Source: Nemertoderma westbladi
Taxonomy: Eukaryota; Xenacoelomorpha; Nemertodermatida; Nemertodermatidae
Reading direction: 5' to 3'
Assembly (NCBI GenBank): GCA_032718475.1
Contig: JAUCBJ010003710.1
Span: forward strand, 1-29,393
DNA: 29,393 nucleotides
The position numbers and the translations under genes were made by a program. This document shows positions 6,689-18,255 of this stretch, in pieces; the stretch's first letter is position 1, and every line of letters starts with the position of its first letter. The notes beneath the pieces were generated by a model. The model saw only the letters and a list, made by a program, of their open reading frames with translations, ran no database searches and was not told the origin of the DNA.

Positions 6689-8398
6689 TTATTCGATGAT
6701 GCACTGCTCTTTAATTAAGTTTTTGCAACATTTCCGAAATATTACATATAAAAGGTCTTTGTTGAACCTGAACCCACCACTGATATTGAAACTCCTTAAC
6801 CCTTCAGCGAGATTACCCGAAAGAAGTACATCATTCAGATCAAATTCTATAAAGCGGTGCATTCTTCCATCTATATCATAAGGGTTAATCATGTTAACGT
6901 TAATCGACAACATAGCCAAGAAAGGGAAGCTTCGCAAGGCTATTATAAGATCACTGCCAACACGTTCATTTGACAGAGTAAGGGTTTGAACAGAATTCAT
7001 TACTGGAACCTGGGCATTTTCTACATCAATATTGTCGAGAGTCAATTCCTTTAAATTAGGGAACATAACATCTAAATCAACCAATGAAACTTTGGAAAAT
7101 CCAATTTCAACACGAATGATCTGCGGTAATGTAATTCCTTTCTTGACGGCTTCAGAAATATATCCATCAAATCTGGGTTTATAGAAACTTAACTCCACTA
7201 AGTTAGTAAAGACCAGTAGGTGGTCGAATAATTGACATTCAAATTCTGCTTCAAATGATTGATCGACATGTTGAAAATCTAAGTTTAAACTCTCAACTGA
7301 ATCCTTGCAGTGGGGGAGAACGAAGTCTTTAAGAAGGTCAGAAATAGAGTTAGGACGATAAAATGGATAAGTTATCCATATACTCCGGGGATTACTAGAC
7401 GCTAAATTAAAGTTCATAAACTTGAACTCCGTTTCGGATGGATTTATTCCACGTTCAATTAAACGCATTAGTAAAACAATTGTACATTTTCTATCTGTAA
7501 TGATAGACACTTGGGGTATTAATACTTGTAAATTAATCAGAACATCGACTGATATTTGGTGACATTCAGTTATGACCAAAGTTTGCAATCTTTCAAGTTG
7601 GGAAATGATATGAAATCCAACATATGTGAATGGAATACTTAATGTTTCCAGGTTTGGACAACGTCGCACGATATCATTGATGCAGACTGTGTCAACACAT
7701 GTTTCAGCATTTATCTTCAGAGTAGTGAGTCGAGGGAATTGAACTGAAGTACAACTGGTACTTCCACCTTGACAGCCCCAGATAGCCATCAACCTGTTCT
7801 TTATAGCTGTGAGATGAGGGAATTCAACAGTACCAGAGGTACCAAAACCCATGGTAGACATATCTTCTTTGCATATTTGGATACCACACAGATTCAATAC
7901 TCTCAATCCTAGAGACATCGTGGGTAACCATGTTAATAGAAGGGGGACTACAACAGGGGGAAATTGTTCGCCAAACACTTTATCTCCGTCTATTATAAGA
8001 TCCAGAGGGAAGAAACATTGCTCCAAAAATATATCCTTGTAGGACCTCATATAGACACCCAGGAACCCTTTCGATATGCGAATGTGGTCTATATCATCTG
8101 TCCCCCTATAATATATGCCTCCATATGCTGCTAGTACATAGGAGCGGAGGATATACTTTCGAAGGGACATGCGAATTCCTGGTGCAACATTGACTGTCAT
8201 CCAGTTAGAGATAGCAGCTGTCATAGTAATAACGCCATTACTGTCCCTATAGACTTGTTTTCTATGATTCGCAATCAGTATAAGTTTCGCCAATGTCCGG
8301 GTGATGTTGGTATAACATATTTCCTGTAACGTTAGGATACGACCCCTCGAGTTCGGTATAACCAGTGCATTAGACACTGTTAGAGTATCAATGTCCAT
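6689..8398 (-). CDS. Leucine-rich-repeat protein with BC-box-like motif, copy 1
   Basis: Single-exon, 569-residue protein with no signal peptide or clear membrane segment, so probably cytosolic or nuclear. Residues 23-32 (TLQEICYTNI) fit the Elongin BC-box consensus [S/T/P]LxxxCxxx[A/I/L/V]. Residues 71-83 (VAPGIRMSLRKYI) may form the helical spacer seen in such proteins, though no clear Cul2 or Cul5 box is visible. From about 163 onward the protein is built of LRR-like units: GLRVLNLCGIQI (164), FPHLTAIK (193), FPRLTTLKINAETC (221), CPNLETLSIPF (247), LQTLVITECHQI (271), SVESLNLDF (367), FTNLVELSF (397), FPNLKELTLDN (446), MNSVQTLTLSN (467). The spacing is irregular, as in ZYG11, PRAME and F-box/LRR proteins. 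Role proposed by inference: substrate receptor of a ubiquitin ligase. The start has strong context (ACCATGG). The stop TAA lies within AATAAAA, which doubles as a poly(A) signal. A 98%-like twin lies at 18256-19965. Confidence 0.8.
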   Translation of the reverse strand: MDIDTLTVSNALVIPNSRGRILTLQEICYTNITRTLAKLILIANHRKQVYRDSNGVITMTAAISNWMTVNVAPGIRMSLRKYILRSYVLAAYGGIYYRGTDDIDHIRISKGFLGVYMRSYKDIFLEQCFFPLDLIIDGDKVFGEQFPPVVVPLLLTWLPTMSLGLRVLNLCGIQICKEDMSTMGFGTSGTVEFPHLTAIKNRLMAIWGCQGGSTSCTSVQFPRLTTLKINAETCVDTVCINDIVRRCPNLETLSIPFTYVGFHIISQLERLQTLVITECHQISVDVLINLQVLIPQVSIITDRKCTIVLLMRLIERGINPSETEFKFMNFNLASSNPRSIWITYPFYRPNSISDLLKDFVLPHCKDSVESLNLDFQHVDQSFEAEFECQLFDHLLVFTNLVELSFYKPRFDGYISEAVKKGITLPQIIRVEIGFSKVSLVDLDVMFPNLKELTLDNIDVENAQVPVMNSVQTLTLSNERVGSDLIIALRSFPFLAMLSINVNMINPYDIDGRMHRFIEFDLNDVLLSGNLAEGLRSFNISGGFRFNKDLLYVIFRKCCKNLIKEQCIIE

Positions 8399-8935
8399 GG
8401 TAGGCAGCTATTACGAAATACTAATAACAATGTGGATAGAACTGGTAACCACATGAATAGTATACAGTTATAAGTTAATAATACAGAAAATATAACTGTT
8501 TTATATACAAAGTTAGAGGAACCTATGTAATTGGTTGAAAATTATATTATTATGTAATTTCGTCATTGTTTACGTCATGTCTGTATGTTGCAATCTAATG
8601 AGGATATGAACTTTATCCAAATAAGTAATAATAATAATATTTGCCTTTAGGAAACAGAGACTGGTCTTATCAAAGCCCCTGCTCCTACTGTAAGCGCTGA
8701 AACAGATAAGTATTTAATTTAAAGTCTACAGCCTGGCGATATTCAAATAATGATAGTCTCCTCATGACAATAAGGTATTACAGGTTGATGATTTCGAGTA
8801 TAAGAATGACGTCATTGTCTCTCATCTGTGCTGTAGTGTATTGTGGGTTTGCCTATACTGCCCGGGGGTAGAAAAAACTTTGGGAATTTACAGTAGTTAT
8901 AATTTCAGGGCTGGGCTGGTCCGAATTTCTTGCTT
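8399..8935. repeat. Conserved 5' flank of LRR gene copy 1
   Basis: Homologous to 19966-20518 with more indels than the coding part, for example TCATGTCTG versus TCATGTCATGTCTG and changes in ATAATAATATT runs. Homology stops at GAATTTCTTGCTT (ends 8935 and 20518). I found no inverted ends or target duplication to mark the unit as a transposon. Confidence 0.75.
8499..8534 (-). promoter_or_regulatory. TATA and CCAAT boxes of LRR gene copy 1
   Basis: On the minus strand TATATAAAA (8507-8499) lies about 100 nt upstream of the ATG, and CCAAT (8534-8530) lies about 25 nt further upstream. Both elements are retained at the same distances in copy 2 although the surrounding sequence has small indels. 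Transcription would start near 8470. Confidence 0.6.
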
Positions 8936-9098
8936 TTGAGCCTTTTTCAAAAGTGGTCACCCTAAGCATTGAAATATAGATCGTTAATTAATGCATTTTT
9001 TATGATAGAATGTTGTATATAATAGATTAAAGTTTGGGAATCCATTAGTGATTGTTTATCTAAACTGATAATTCGTTTCTACTGAGTAGGTGTATTAG

Positions 9099-9248
9099 GG
9101 AAGGAATTTCATAAAATTTCAAGAATTACAAACAACATTGAAAAAAGTATTACCAGAAGGAGTCATTGTATCTCATTTTGAAAAAATCAAAAGTACAGTA
9201 GGAGAGTATTATGGCATGATACCAAGTCCAAAACTCAAATGTTCCTAA
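9099..9248 (+). other. Possible coding fragment, 49 codons
   Basis: After an in-frame TAG at 9096-9098 the frame stays open to a TAA at 9246-9248. It has protein-like content, including LQTTLKKVLPEGVIVSHFEK and STVGEYYGMIPSPKL. TTAG at its left edge could be a splice acceptor. There is no Met near the start and no recognised family. It may be an exon fragment, a transposon relic or chance. The rest of 8936-9523 shows nothing I can support. Confidence 0.25.
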
Positions 9249-9523
9249 CTCTGATGTAAATTGCAATAATACAATGGCTTGTCCAAATTTCAGTTCCGTA
9301 CGTTACTGACTTAATAATCTTTATCACAGAAGTGGTAAATGCAAAGGGAAGGCTTTGTAACCTTCAAAAGTTATACTTTATGTCATGGTCCACAACTGTA
9401 TATAATATCAGTCCGGAATTGTGGATTCCAGCAGATTTATTGGAGATCAGCTATTTTCAGTTATTTTCCATACATTACCTAGCGTTTTTCCATACGTTAC
9501 CTAATGTTTTTCCATGCGTTAGC

Positions 9524-10195
9524 GTTTTTCCATACGTTACTAAATTTATTAACAAATTAAAACATCTTGTAACATTTGTTACATCGAGATTCTACGACTT
9601 GTGGATACATGTTTTAAGATCAAAATTTTACGGGGATTCTAAATTTGATAATTTTGAGAGGGTTGAAGCTACCTGTGTTTTACAATTGTGCTATTTAAAA
9701 AGTGCAGTATGAATATATTAAACCAATCGAAACAAAAAACAATAATAATAATATGAATAATATAATAAATCTCTTTTATCATAATCATCAACATCAAAAT
9801 ACAGTTTTGATGTCGACTGTGGCCTGGCCGCTGTTTCCCCTGACGCTTAAAAAGTATTCATAACCATCAGCTAGGGTTGCTGTCTTCCTGGGCTGCCTCG
9901 TGCAATTATATTTTATAATCCGCGAGTTGATGAATAAAAGAGATTTATTATATTATTAATATTATTATTATTATTATTGTTTTTTGTTTCGATTGGTTTA
10001 ATATTTTCATACTGCACTTTTTAAATAGCACAATTGTAAAACACAGGTAGCTTCAACCCTCTCAAAATTTTCAAATTTAGAATCCCCGTAAAATTTTGAT
10101 CTTAAAACATGTATCCACAAGTCGTAGAATCTCGATGTAACAAATGTTACAAGATGTTTTAATTTGTTAATAAATTTAGTAACGTATGGAAAAAC
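9524..10195. mobile_element. Long foldback element, ~260-bp arms
   Basis: The left arm (about 9524-9780) and right arm (about 9934-10195) are near-identical inverted copies around a ~150-bp loop. Outside the left arm the word GTTTTTCCATACGTTAC is repeated twice more (9484, 9504 region). The two apparent ORFs at 9332-9712 plus and 10007-10228 minus are one sequence read from both arms, so they are not independent evidence of a protein. The arms end inward in ATAATAATAAT runs. The element could fold into a very long hairpin if transcribed. Confidence 0.85.
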
Positions 10196-10828
10196 CTTAA
10201 AATTACCTAGGAAATATACAAGGGCCAATATACAGGGCCTACTCAGACACTTACAATAAACCTAATATAATGGAAATTAGTTTACAAACTTGGGAAATTA
10301 GTAGACAGTGGCACAAAATATTAATTTTAAAATGTACGATCAGCTACGTCACCTCTTAGCGCGCGTAACGTGTTAATTTTATTTCGCTTAATTTTGATTT
10401 AAATGAGTTGAAATTATAATTGATGATTTCTTTGTGGGGTAAATTGTTCCAAAGTTTGATTAGTGATATGATGAAACTCTGATGTCCGTATTTATTTCTA
10501 GTTCTCGGTTGTACTATTTTGATGGTATGATTATTGATTATTCAAACGAAAATCGTTATTTATTATTTAAGTGAGGCAGCGAAATTTTGAGAAAAGGTAG
10601 TGATAATTTAAACATATAACGATAAAAAAAAATAAGGCCGAAATATTCGCGGCGGGCAGATAATAACGAAGATTTGAGGTACACTTTAAGCAACGTCCTC
10701 AAATAGGTTAGTGTGGACTTGCCCAGTGGAGACTACAATATAATATGTCAAAGAATATTATTCTTTATTCAGTTCTGCAGTTCACTTTTTATTCATTATT
10801 CTGCGATTTAATTCCTTACTTCACTAAA
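10196..10828. other. AT-rich spacer, no gene seen
   Basis: Non-coding AT-rich sequence between the foldback element and a 21-bp repeat. It contains a short ATTATTGATTATTC word. I see no gene or element boundary. Confidence 0.4.
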
Positions 10829-10920
10829 AAAGGACTGGCTTAATAAAATAAAGGACTGGCTTAATAAAATAAAGGACTGGCTTAATAAAATAAAGGACTG
10901 GCTTAATAAAATAAAGGACT
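10829..10920. repeat. 21-bp tandem repeat, four copies
   Basis: Four exact copies of a 21-bp unit containing AAAGGACTGGCTTAATAAA, plus a partial fifth ending at 10920. Perfect identity implies recent expansion. Confidence 0.95.
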
Positions 10921-11069
10921 ACTATTGGCATAAACACTCGCCTGTTGGATTAGGTTCAAGGCGTACTATATACAAGGCCTTATAATTTTCATAAATTAAC
11001 AAATAACATGGTAAGGACCCAGCTCATATTTTTGTATTATATATTTTTGGTAGGGCCTTTAGGGCACAG

Positions 11070-11265
11070 TGCATTATTTATTTATTTAGTTTAGTGTTTG
11101 TTTCGGTGCGGTATATTCAGGTGCTGTTTGATTCGATGCGGTTTGTTGTTTTTGCTGTTATTGTCCATTGTGGTTTGTGTCTTTGTCTGATAAGTCGCGT
11201 AGCGGCTGGGGGCGAAAGCCCCGGACATTAAAGATTTACTTATCTTATCTTATCTTACTATATGC
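11070..11265 (+). mobile_element. Probable retroposon 3' end with (CTTAT)n tail
   Basis: The region ends in AAGATTTACTTATCTTATCTTATCTTA, a short pentamer tail typical of non-LTR retroposons. It is preceded by a GC-rich hairpin (GGGGGCGAAAGCCCC at about 11209-11223), AGTCGCGTAGCGGCT, and a G/T-rich body. The left boundary is uncertain. The 10921-11069 stretch shows nothing. Confidence 0.45.
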
Positions 11266-11291
11266 CTTCAGACACCCACCCCCCCCCCCCC

Positions 11292-11925
11292 CCAGAATTT
11301 TTATTTTTCCTTTCAATCTTTAGCTACAAGCGTTTGAAAAGGGTTTTCTTGGAAATATTTTACCAGTTACACTGCAGTTATTCATGAACCTTTATCGTGA
11401 ATTGTTGGTACCCATAGAAAGCTAACCATGCAAAGGATTCCAAAAATATAAAAATAATTGAATTTAGTTGGAAAATAGCTGAGGTATGAGGGTTCAAAAG
11501 TTTCATGGTTTTGCACCTGCGCGAGGCTGTTTTATTCTATTAAAAAAAAAAACTATATTTTAGAACATTTTGTTTATGTATGAATAGCTACATAATAGTA
11601 TGTTTAAAGAAGCATTGCATTGTTGCCCAGCTATGTATGGGATAAACAAAACGTTCCAGAATATGATCTATTTATTAAATAGAGAAGGGCGTGCAGGACG
11701 GGAAACAAATACATGCAACTTTTGAACGCTCATATCTCAGCTATTTCCCAACTAAATTCAGATTATGTTACATGTTTGTAATCCTTACATGGCCAGCTTT
11801 CCATCAGTACCAACAAATCGCGATAAGGTTCAAGAATAACTGAAGTGTAACTGGTGAAATATCACCGGAGACACCTTTTTCAAACGCTTGTAGCTAAAGA
11901 TAGAAAGTAAAAATAAAAATTCTGG
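11292..11925. mobile_element. Inverted-repeat element (MITE-like), ~290-bp diverged arms
   Basis: CCAGAATTTTTATTTTTCCT at the left end is mirrored by AAAATAAAAATTCTGG at the right end. The arms (about 11292-11580 and 11637-11925) align over their whole length with visible divergence, so the insertion is older than the foldback at 9.5 kb. Both arms include TTTAGCTACAAGCGTTTGAA and a TTTAGTTGG(G/A)AAATAGCTGAG block. A C15 run precedes the left end. No coding frame was found. Confidence 0.8.
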
Positions 11926-11999
11926 CTCACCCAGGAAGGAGGAGGGAGGTGAAACTATCTCTGTTTCAAATTTCAAGCAATCTCATTAAGATTTGTAAC

Positions 12000-12965
12000 A
12001 ATGAGTCCGCTTTGATTTATTGGTATCACAGGACCGAGCGGCTCACGGTTTGAGGTTTCCGCTATGCGTTATTTCGTAAACATGTCCATTGTGCGCATTG
12101 CGGTCTTCGCACACACAAGGCTCCCACCCAACCTGGAGTTCTTTGCGAGCACCTCACCGATAATCGTATCGAACTTTATTGTCCGCGTTAATAACGACCA
12201 TATCTTCTTCTCCTGTTTGGGCTAGAGCATGAAACAAACGTCACCCGATATATTCGATCGTGGGAAGGATGCGCAGATCTCAACATGATTACCACGTTCC
12301 GATACGCCACAGCGAAAGCTCACCTCGGTTTATACACAGTTGCCCCCTTTACCTGCGCGACAGATATTCGGCGTGCTTGGCTACCGAGTTATGAGCTCCT
12401 CAACCGTGTAGCCTCCTGCATGAACACCCGCTTCGTCCGATGCTTCCTTCTCGAGATACACCCAGAGCGCGCGATGTCCTATGACATAATAAAGTTTATT
12501 AGTGACGCTCCATTTTATGGTCCACAGTTCCTGTAAGGACATTCCGAGCTGTTCCTTCAGCGTCGAGTTTTCAGCGAACACGCTCAATGCGAAAGACCAA
12601 TTCTTCACACTGTACCCCTGAGAATTTTCCTTGGCAAGCAACCCCTGTTTGGTGTCGTTACCCAAACTGTCTCCTCCGGACCAGTGCAAGCTGCTGTGCG
12701 GAAGCGCTTAGCCGCTCCTCCGGGATTAGAGATCCGTTGACCGGCTGTCGACTTGGGCGCAACGAGACCCGCTGAGTTCCTATCCTTGCCTAGTACCTCC
12801 ACAGGGACATATACCGACCGTCCGACTTCCCCGACACCAGATGCGGTAGATCCACCCCAGCCCCAATAAGACGCTTTCAAACGATGACATTACGTTACCC
12901 GCACCCCAAATGCCTGTGAAGAAGAGAAAACGGCTATTTATGTGAAATACACCCAAGCATTCCAA
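12000..12965. other. GC-rich island of unknown nature
   Basis: Composition shifts abruptly to near 50% GC with many CpG dinucleotides, unlike both flanks. Overlapping open frames exist on the minus strand (12381-12689, 12605-12880) and plus strand (12285-12536). None contains a domain I recognise, and adjacent frames could be joined only by frameshifts. A pyrimidine-rich TTCTCTTCTTCACAG on the minus strand near 12920 would suit a splice acceptor. It may be an exon cluster of a host gene, a transposon relic or inserted foreign DNA. I do not call a CDS. Confidence 0.35.
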
Positions 12966-14340
12966 GCGAAAGCAATGATATAAGATTACTACCCATTAGC
13001 CTGTCAATCTTTATAAAATCACAGTACTCGTTCGTCAACCATTAAGTACGTTATAAATCTGCCATATTTGTAAATAATAAACAATATGTATTTCCCATTA
13101 GAAGAGTGAAGCTCAATACATTAGTCGTATTTATGTAGTTTCATATTTGAAGGATAATATGACCCAATACTTTCATACTTAGTACACAGATTAATTTACC
13201 AACCTACCATATTTGTAAATATATCAAACTCTAACGTTTGCTTGAAAGGTCGTTTAATACTTATTTAGTCCTACCGGAAGTGACTCAACGAACTTTATTT
13301 TTTTATATGTGGAAATTGATCTACCCTTAATTAATTTCATTTAACTATTTAGTTAGATCATTTATTGTATTTTATCGTATGTAGTAAGTATCCAATATCG
13401 ACGTTGCCTTTAACCTCTGAAAGATTGTACATACCTCCTTCCATACAAATTTCTACAAAAAAATCAATATTGTGTTATTTATAGAATAATTGTTGAACTT
13501 GTACGTAATTTTAGGGAATGGTTTTGATGCACACGCTAACTGCATATCGAAATCTTATATTTTTATCAGAGAACTATTCAACTTCTGAGTGCATAATATT
13601 TTGTGTCCAATCTGTGCTATATGCCACTGTTGAGCTTGTTTATCCATTGACCAGCATCGGTTGCCGTAATTCTAAAGCTCTTATTGGTTGCCATACTTTA
13701 TGATGTTCTTGCGCCTTATTGGCTGCTTCTATTCTTACAATGTGTATAATAGTCAATGTTCCTCCTGCTATTATTTTAGGCTTAACCTTATACCATCTGA
13801 AGCCTGTTACGAGTTTATGTAACTAGCAGGGATCTATAAAATTTCAACTTGCTGTGCACATTAAATTTTATCATTATATTATATCAGCGTATTATAGTTA
13901 TTATTATTGCCTTATATTGTTAATGAATATACAAGACCAAGGATGACACCAACTTGCTTTCCACCCAGTGAGTGCTGATTGTAACCTGTCTGTAATAGAT
14001 TCGGTTCATTTAGTGCGAGTGTGTGCGTCCATAATACTGCAATATTATTCACCAACTTGTAACTATAATCTATCGATACTATGATGTGTGCAGTACGAGT
14101 GAGCTGTGCGCTTACCACGCACTAGATCTAACATAGCATCTTACCTGTAATATAAATATGTCACACGTACATTTTCCACCGACAACACAACATAACGGAA
14201 CGGTTTACACGTAAATATTACACTATCCTCTTGAAGCAGTTTTTAGTGCCGAGGCTATATACTTAAAGTAATTGATTGTACCTTCAGACCAGATATACAT
14301 ATTAGATGATATATATATATATACATAAACATTCGTGAGT
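12966..14340. other. AT-rich spacer, no gene seen
   Basis: The word CCATATTTGTAAATA occurs at about 13060 and 13208. There is a short AT microsatellite at about 14307-14322. No frame is convincing and no inverted-repeat element was spotted. Confidence 0.4.
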
Positions 14341-14579
14341 GCTCCTGCTACGTGGCAGGTATCCCAAGGCACTTGATAGCACTCACAAGAGTTACAAACA
14401 AACTCTCTTTGGCCGATGTGGGGTTAGCCTCCCGTAAAAGCCTTGACAATAATAATAATTGTAAAAATATAAATAACAAAAATAATAATAATAAATATAC
14501 AACGAGTAAAAATAATGCGAGTAAAAACAACCAAAAGTTAAAAATAGTACTATAAACTCCCCATCCTCGCACTATAATA

Positions 14580-15400
14580 TAAGACGTAAAATCACATCCA
14601 ATAACGATAAAGTGCAATTCTTGTTGATTAACTCCAGGAGCCTAGTAAAGAATGTACATAAGAAATTGTAGAAGGGTGCAAAATGTTTTTATTTGTGTCA
14701 CTGAAACCTGGATGAAACGTCACGTCAGCGATTTTGCAGTTACAATTCCAGGGTATAAAATCTTTAGAAGGCATCGCACATCTAGGAGGGGGGGGGGGGG
14801 GGGGGGGGGTCCTTATATATATACCAGTTACTTTAAATTCATCCTTAAGAGAAGATATTAAATATGGTTGTACTAAATCACTCGAGTCATTGTGGGTCCA
14901 AGTAGGTAATCTACTGGTCTGCTGTGTATACAGCCCTCCCAGAGCAAGTAAACACAATTTTCTAAAAAATATATTCAACGAAATTGAAACTGCACAAATC
15001 CTGGACAATAAATCACGCATTATTGTACAAGGTGATTTTAATATCAACATGCTTATAAAAACAGCTCGTTCAAGTCAATAACACAATATTCTTGCCACTC
15101 ACAATCTTTCACTTTTAAACACTACTGAGCCAACTCGCGTTACCAAAAAAAACCAGTACTTTGATTGATCTCATATTCACAGACATCAGTAGCGAATTAA
15201 CAACTGACTGCTCCGTATATCCTTGTTCCTTTTCTGACCATGATTATACACTTACTGCTTTTGATATAAATCTTACAAAAGAGAACGCTTCCATTAATAA
15301 ATCCTCACATAACAAATCAAAAACCATAACTTATCGTGATATGAAAAATTTAGATGAAAAAGCCTTTCTTGGCAACATTTCTTCATTGGATTGGAGTCGC
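14580..15400 (+). pseudogene. Decayed LINE endonuclease domain (CR1/L2-like)
   Basis: Successive frames carry the hallmarks of an apurinic-like endonuclease from a non-LTR element: LLINSRSLVKNVHK (about 14617), VFICVTETWM with the catalytic Glu (about 14683), GYKIFRRHRTSRRGGG (about 14750), LLVCCVYSPPRA (about 14910), IIVQGDFNINML (about 15020), LIDLIFTDISSEL (about 15160) and CSFSDHDYT with the catalytic Asp-His (about 15225). At least three frame breaks separate these blocks, one of them caused by a G22 run. The polypeptide then runs into an inserted element at 15403. No function is possible from this copy. Confidence 0.8.
14788..14809. repeat. G22 homopolymer inside LINE coding sequence
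   Basis: The run replaces the short glycine codon cluster that normally follows the R-R in this endonuclease (RRGGGV). It has expanded so that the reading frame changes across it. Confidence 0.9.
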
Positions 15401-15402
15401 CT

Positions 15403-16116
<714 letters not shown>

Positions 16117-16640
16117 GAACGTGTATACTTTGTATACAGCCAATGACCAGTATAATTTATTTGAAGATAATATAACTAAGATTTTAGATAAGCACGACCT
16201 TACAAACGCAAAATTGTGCAAAACACCAAATTAATTGAAAACTCTCTATGGTCAACTCCCTACTTACAATAAGCTACAGCAGGATAAATAAGATTTTTTT
16301 CAAACTTGGAGGGAAAACAAATGTATGAGTAACTACGATAAATACAAAACTGCACGCAACAAATTCAATACTGAAAATCGTAAGTGTAAAAATAATTTTG
16401 TCAAACAGCGTTTTTTAGATAGGAACACGGCAAAGTCAAAATGGCGAATATTAAATGATATACTTAACAAGAAGTTGTCTGTAATTCCCATCCTTCTATT
16501 AAAACAAGGGGCAAATCTCCAATTACCTTAATTACTGATTTATTTGTTTAGGAGAATTTGTAGAAATTTCACAAATGTAAATAAATCTATGCTATCAATT
16601 ATCCCAGCGGTTTCTACAGTACAAGACAGTCAATTTCAAA
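16117..16640 (+). pseudogene. LINE fragment continuing after the inserted element
   Basis: Frames encode NDQYNLFEDNITKILDKHDL (about 16143) and YKTARNKFNTENRKCKNNF (about 16345), then FLDRNTAKSKWRILNDILNK. This is the linker between endonuclease and reverse transcriptase in CR1/L2-type LINEs. Recognisable sequence fades at about 16640 and no reverse-transcriptase motifs follow. This fragment therefore lacks its 3' half, unlike the usual 5'-truncated copies. Confidence 0.7.
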
Positions 16641-17398
16641 GCAAAGCAAATAAATGTTGTAAAACGTTAAATAAACGTTGAATACCTTAACGTTACCCAA
16701 AAGTGAGAAATAACATTTATTCAACGTCCATTTTTAGTTATTAGCATTACGGTAATACAAATTACGCAAAGTGAACCTTTATACTACATTCACAATTTTA
16801 TATTCATTCACAAAATACAACAAACGAAAAATGAACATTCATTTAATCCATGGTACGTTCAGTGAACTATTTTTGCTACCTGGGTAAGTGTTTTTCTATT
16901 GTTTAATGTTTAGCAACATTAGTAGCTATTTTTTCTGTTGTTAGCGAGTCATTTAAGTTTCATTATTGTTTTGTTCAGAAATGGAAAAAATTAGGAAGCA
17001 CGTCACCGGGTTTTCAACCAGCGCTATAAGTACCTTTTGCCCTATCTGACCTCATCTTATTTTTTCAATTTCTGAACAAAACTATATTTTTACATCATTA
17101 ATTACAGTTATATTAATAGCTAAACTCCAATTCTTTTGATAACCTGTTTCAGGCACCGTTTTAGAATTAATTAACAAATAAACTGCCTCTGTTTCCGTTG
17201 TTATAACATGAAACTCCAACTGGCTTATAGTAAATTATAAATACAGGAGTAGGCCTATTAAGTAAGTCATTATTGCTATCGTCAAACCCTTAGAAAGATA
17301 CTGTATAAAGGTATGCCCGAAATCCACGAAATTCCCACTAGCTATTAAGGCTTAGCATACAAAATAATAGCTAAATAATAATTCGGAGCAAATTTTAA
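16641..17398. other. AT-rich spacer with one stem-loop
   Basis: Contains a 25-bp imperfect inverted repeat (TTTTGTTCAGAAATGG at about 16969 against CAATTTCTGAACAAAA near 17066) around a ~65-nt loop that includes CCGGGTTTTCAACC. ACGTT-rich words (AAATAAACGTTGAATA, TTATTCAACGT) at 16665-16732 hint at a decayed MITE. No gene was seen. Confidence 0.4.
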
Positions 17399-18255
17399 TA
17401 AATTATTGGCGTAAAGGTGATATATTCTAGAATGTTACTGGATAACAGTAACAACTTATTTCAGCGTTACACAATATAATTGCATTATATAATATAATTT
17501 TTTTCAATTATATATTTTATTCTAGAATGTTTCTACTTAAAAATTTTTTGATTTTTGATTTTTCGAAATTTTTTGCTAATTTTTGAGGTGAATATACACT
17601 TTTCCAAGTGAATAATAATTATTTATTATATGGGAAAAAAAGTGGAACCTTTTTTCATTATTCTCGAGGCATTTTATTTACTTAGCGTTAGCGAGGTTAA
17701 TAAAGGGTGGAGAGAATACTGAAAAAAAACATTTCTACATTTTTTTCCCATGTAATACGTAATTTTATTCTTAAATTGGTACTTTCTTGTTGCTTAATAC
17801 TGTAATAAAACATAGCGATATACTGCAGTACAGTTGTGTTACAAAATAAATTGAACTAAAGTATTTAACTATATTGCTTCCAGAGTTACTGCGATTCAAA
17901 TTATTGTACTCTTCAACTCTCGATGTTACCTTACTCAATGTTAAATAATTTAGTGTTATCGAATATTTATTACGTAACTAGAGAACCGCTTAACAACATA
18001 AACCAATATTGGATATTGAGTTCCTGTTGATTCCTGTTGATTGCTTTTTTCCCTAGGGAAAAAAAGTGAAACTTTTTCTCCAGATTTTGGGGTATATTCG
18101 AGCGAAAAAGTGACAATTTAAGAATAAAAGAAGTTATTTACTTCTAATTGACCAATAGAATTATAGAGAATGTAAGAAGTAAGTGATAAACTGTATTATT
18201 GTTGATTACAGTATATAGTTGTATATAATTTGTTTGCATTGGTTGGTTTCGGGTT

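Noticed and set aside
6621-6881. Plus-strand ORFs overlapping the LRR genes (also 7851-8042, 18230-18445, 19415-19606)
   Set aside because: Antisense shadows of the LRR coding sequence; the reading is not kept independently of the minus-strand codons.
9332-10228. Two ORFs encoding the same ~60-residue peptide on opposite strands
   Set aside because: They are the two arms of one inverted repeat, so the similarity is not evidence of conserved coding.
17425-17530. TTCTAGAATGTT words as heat-shock elements
   Set aside because: Only two adjacent NGAAN modules with an imperfect third, and they lie on the 3' side of the LRR gene rather than at its promoter.
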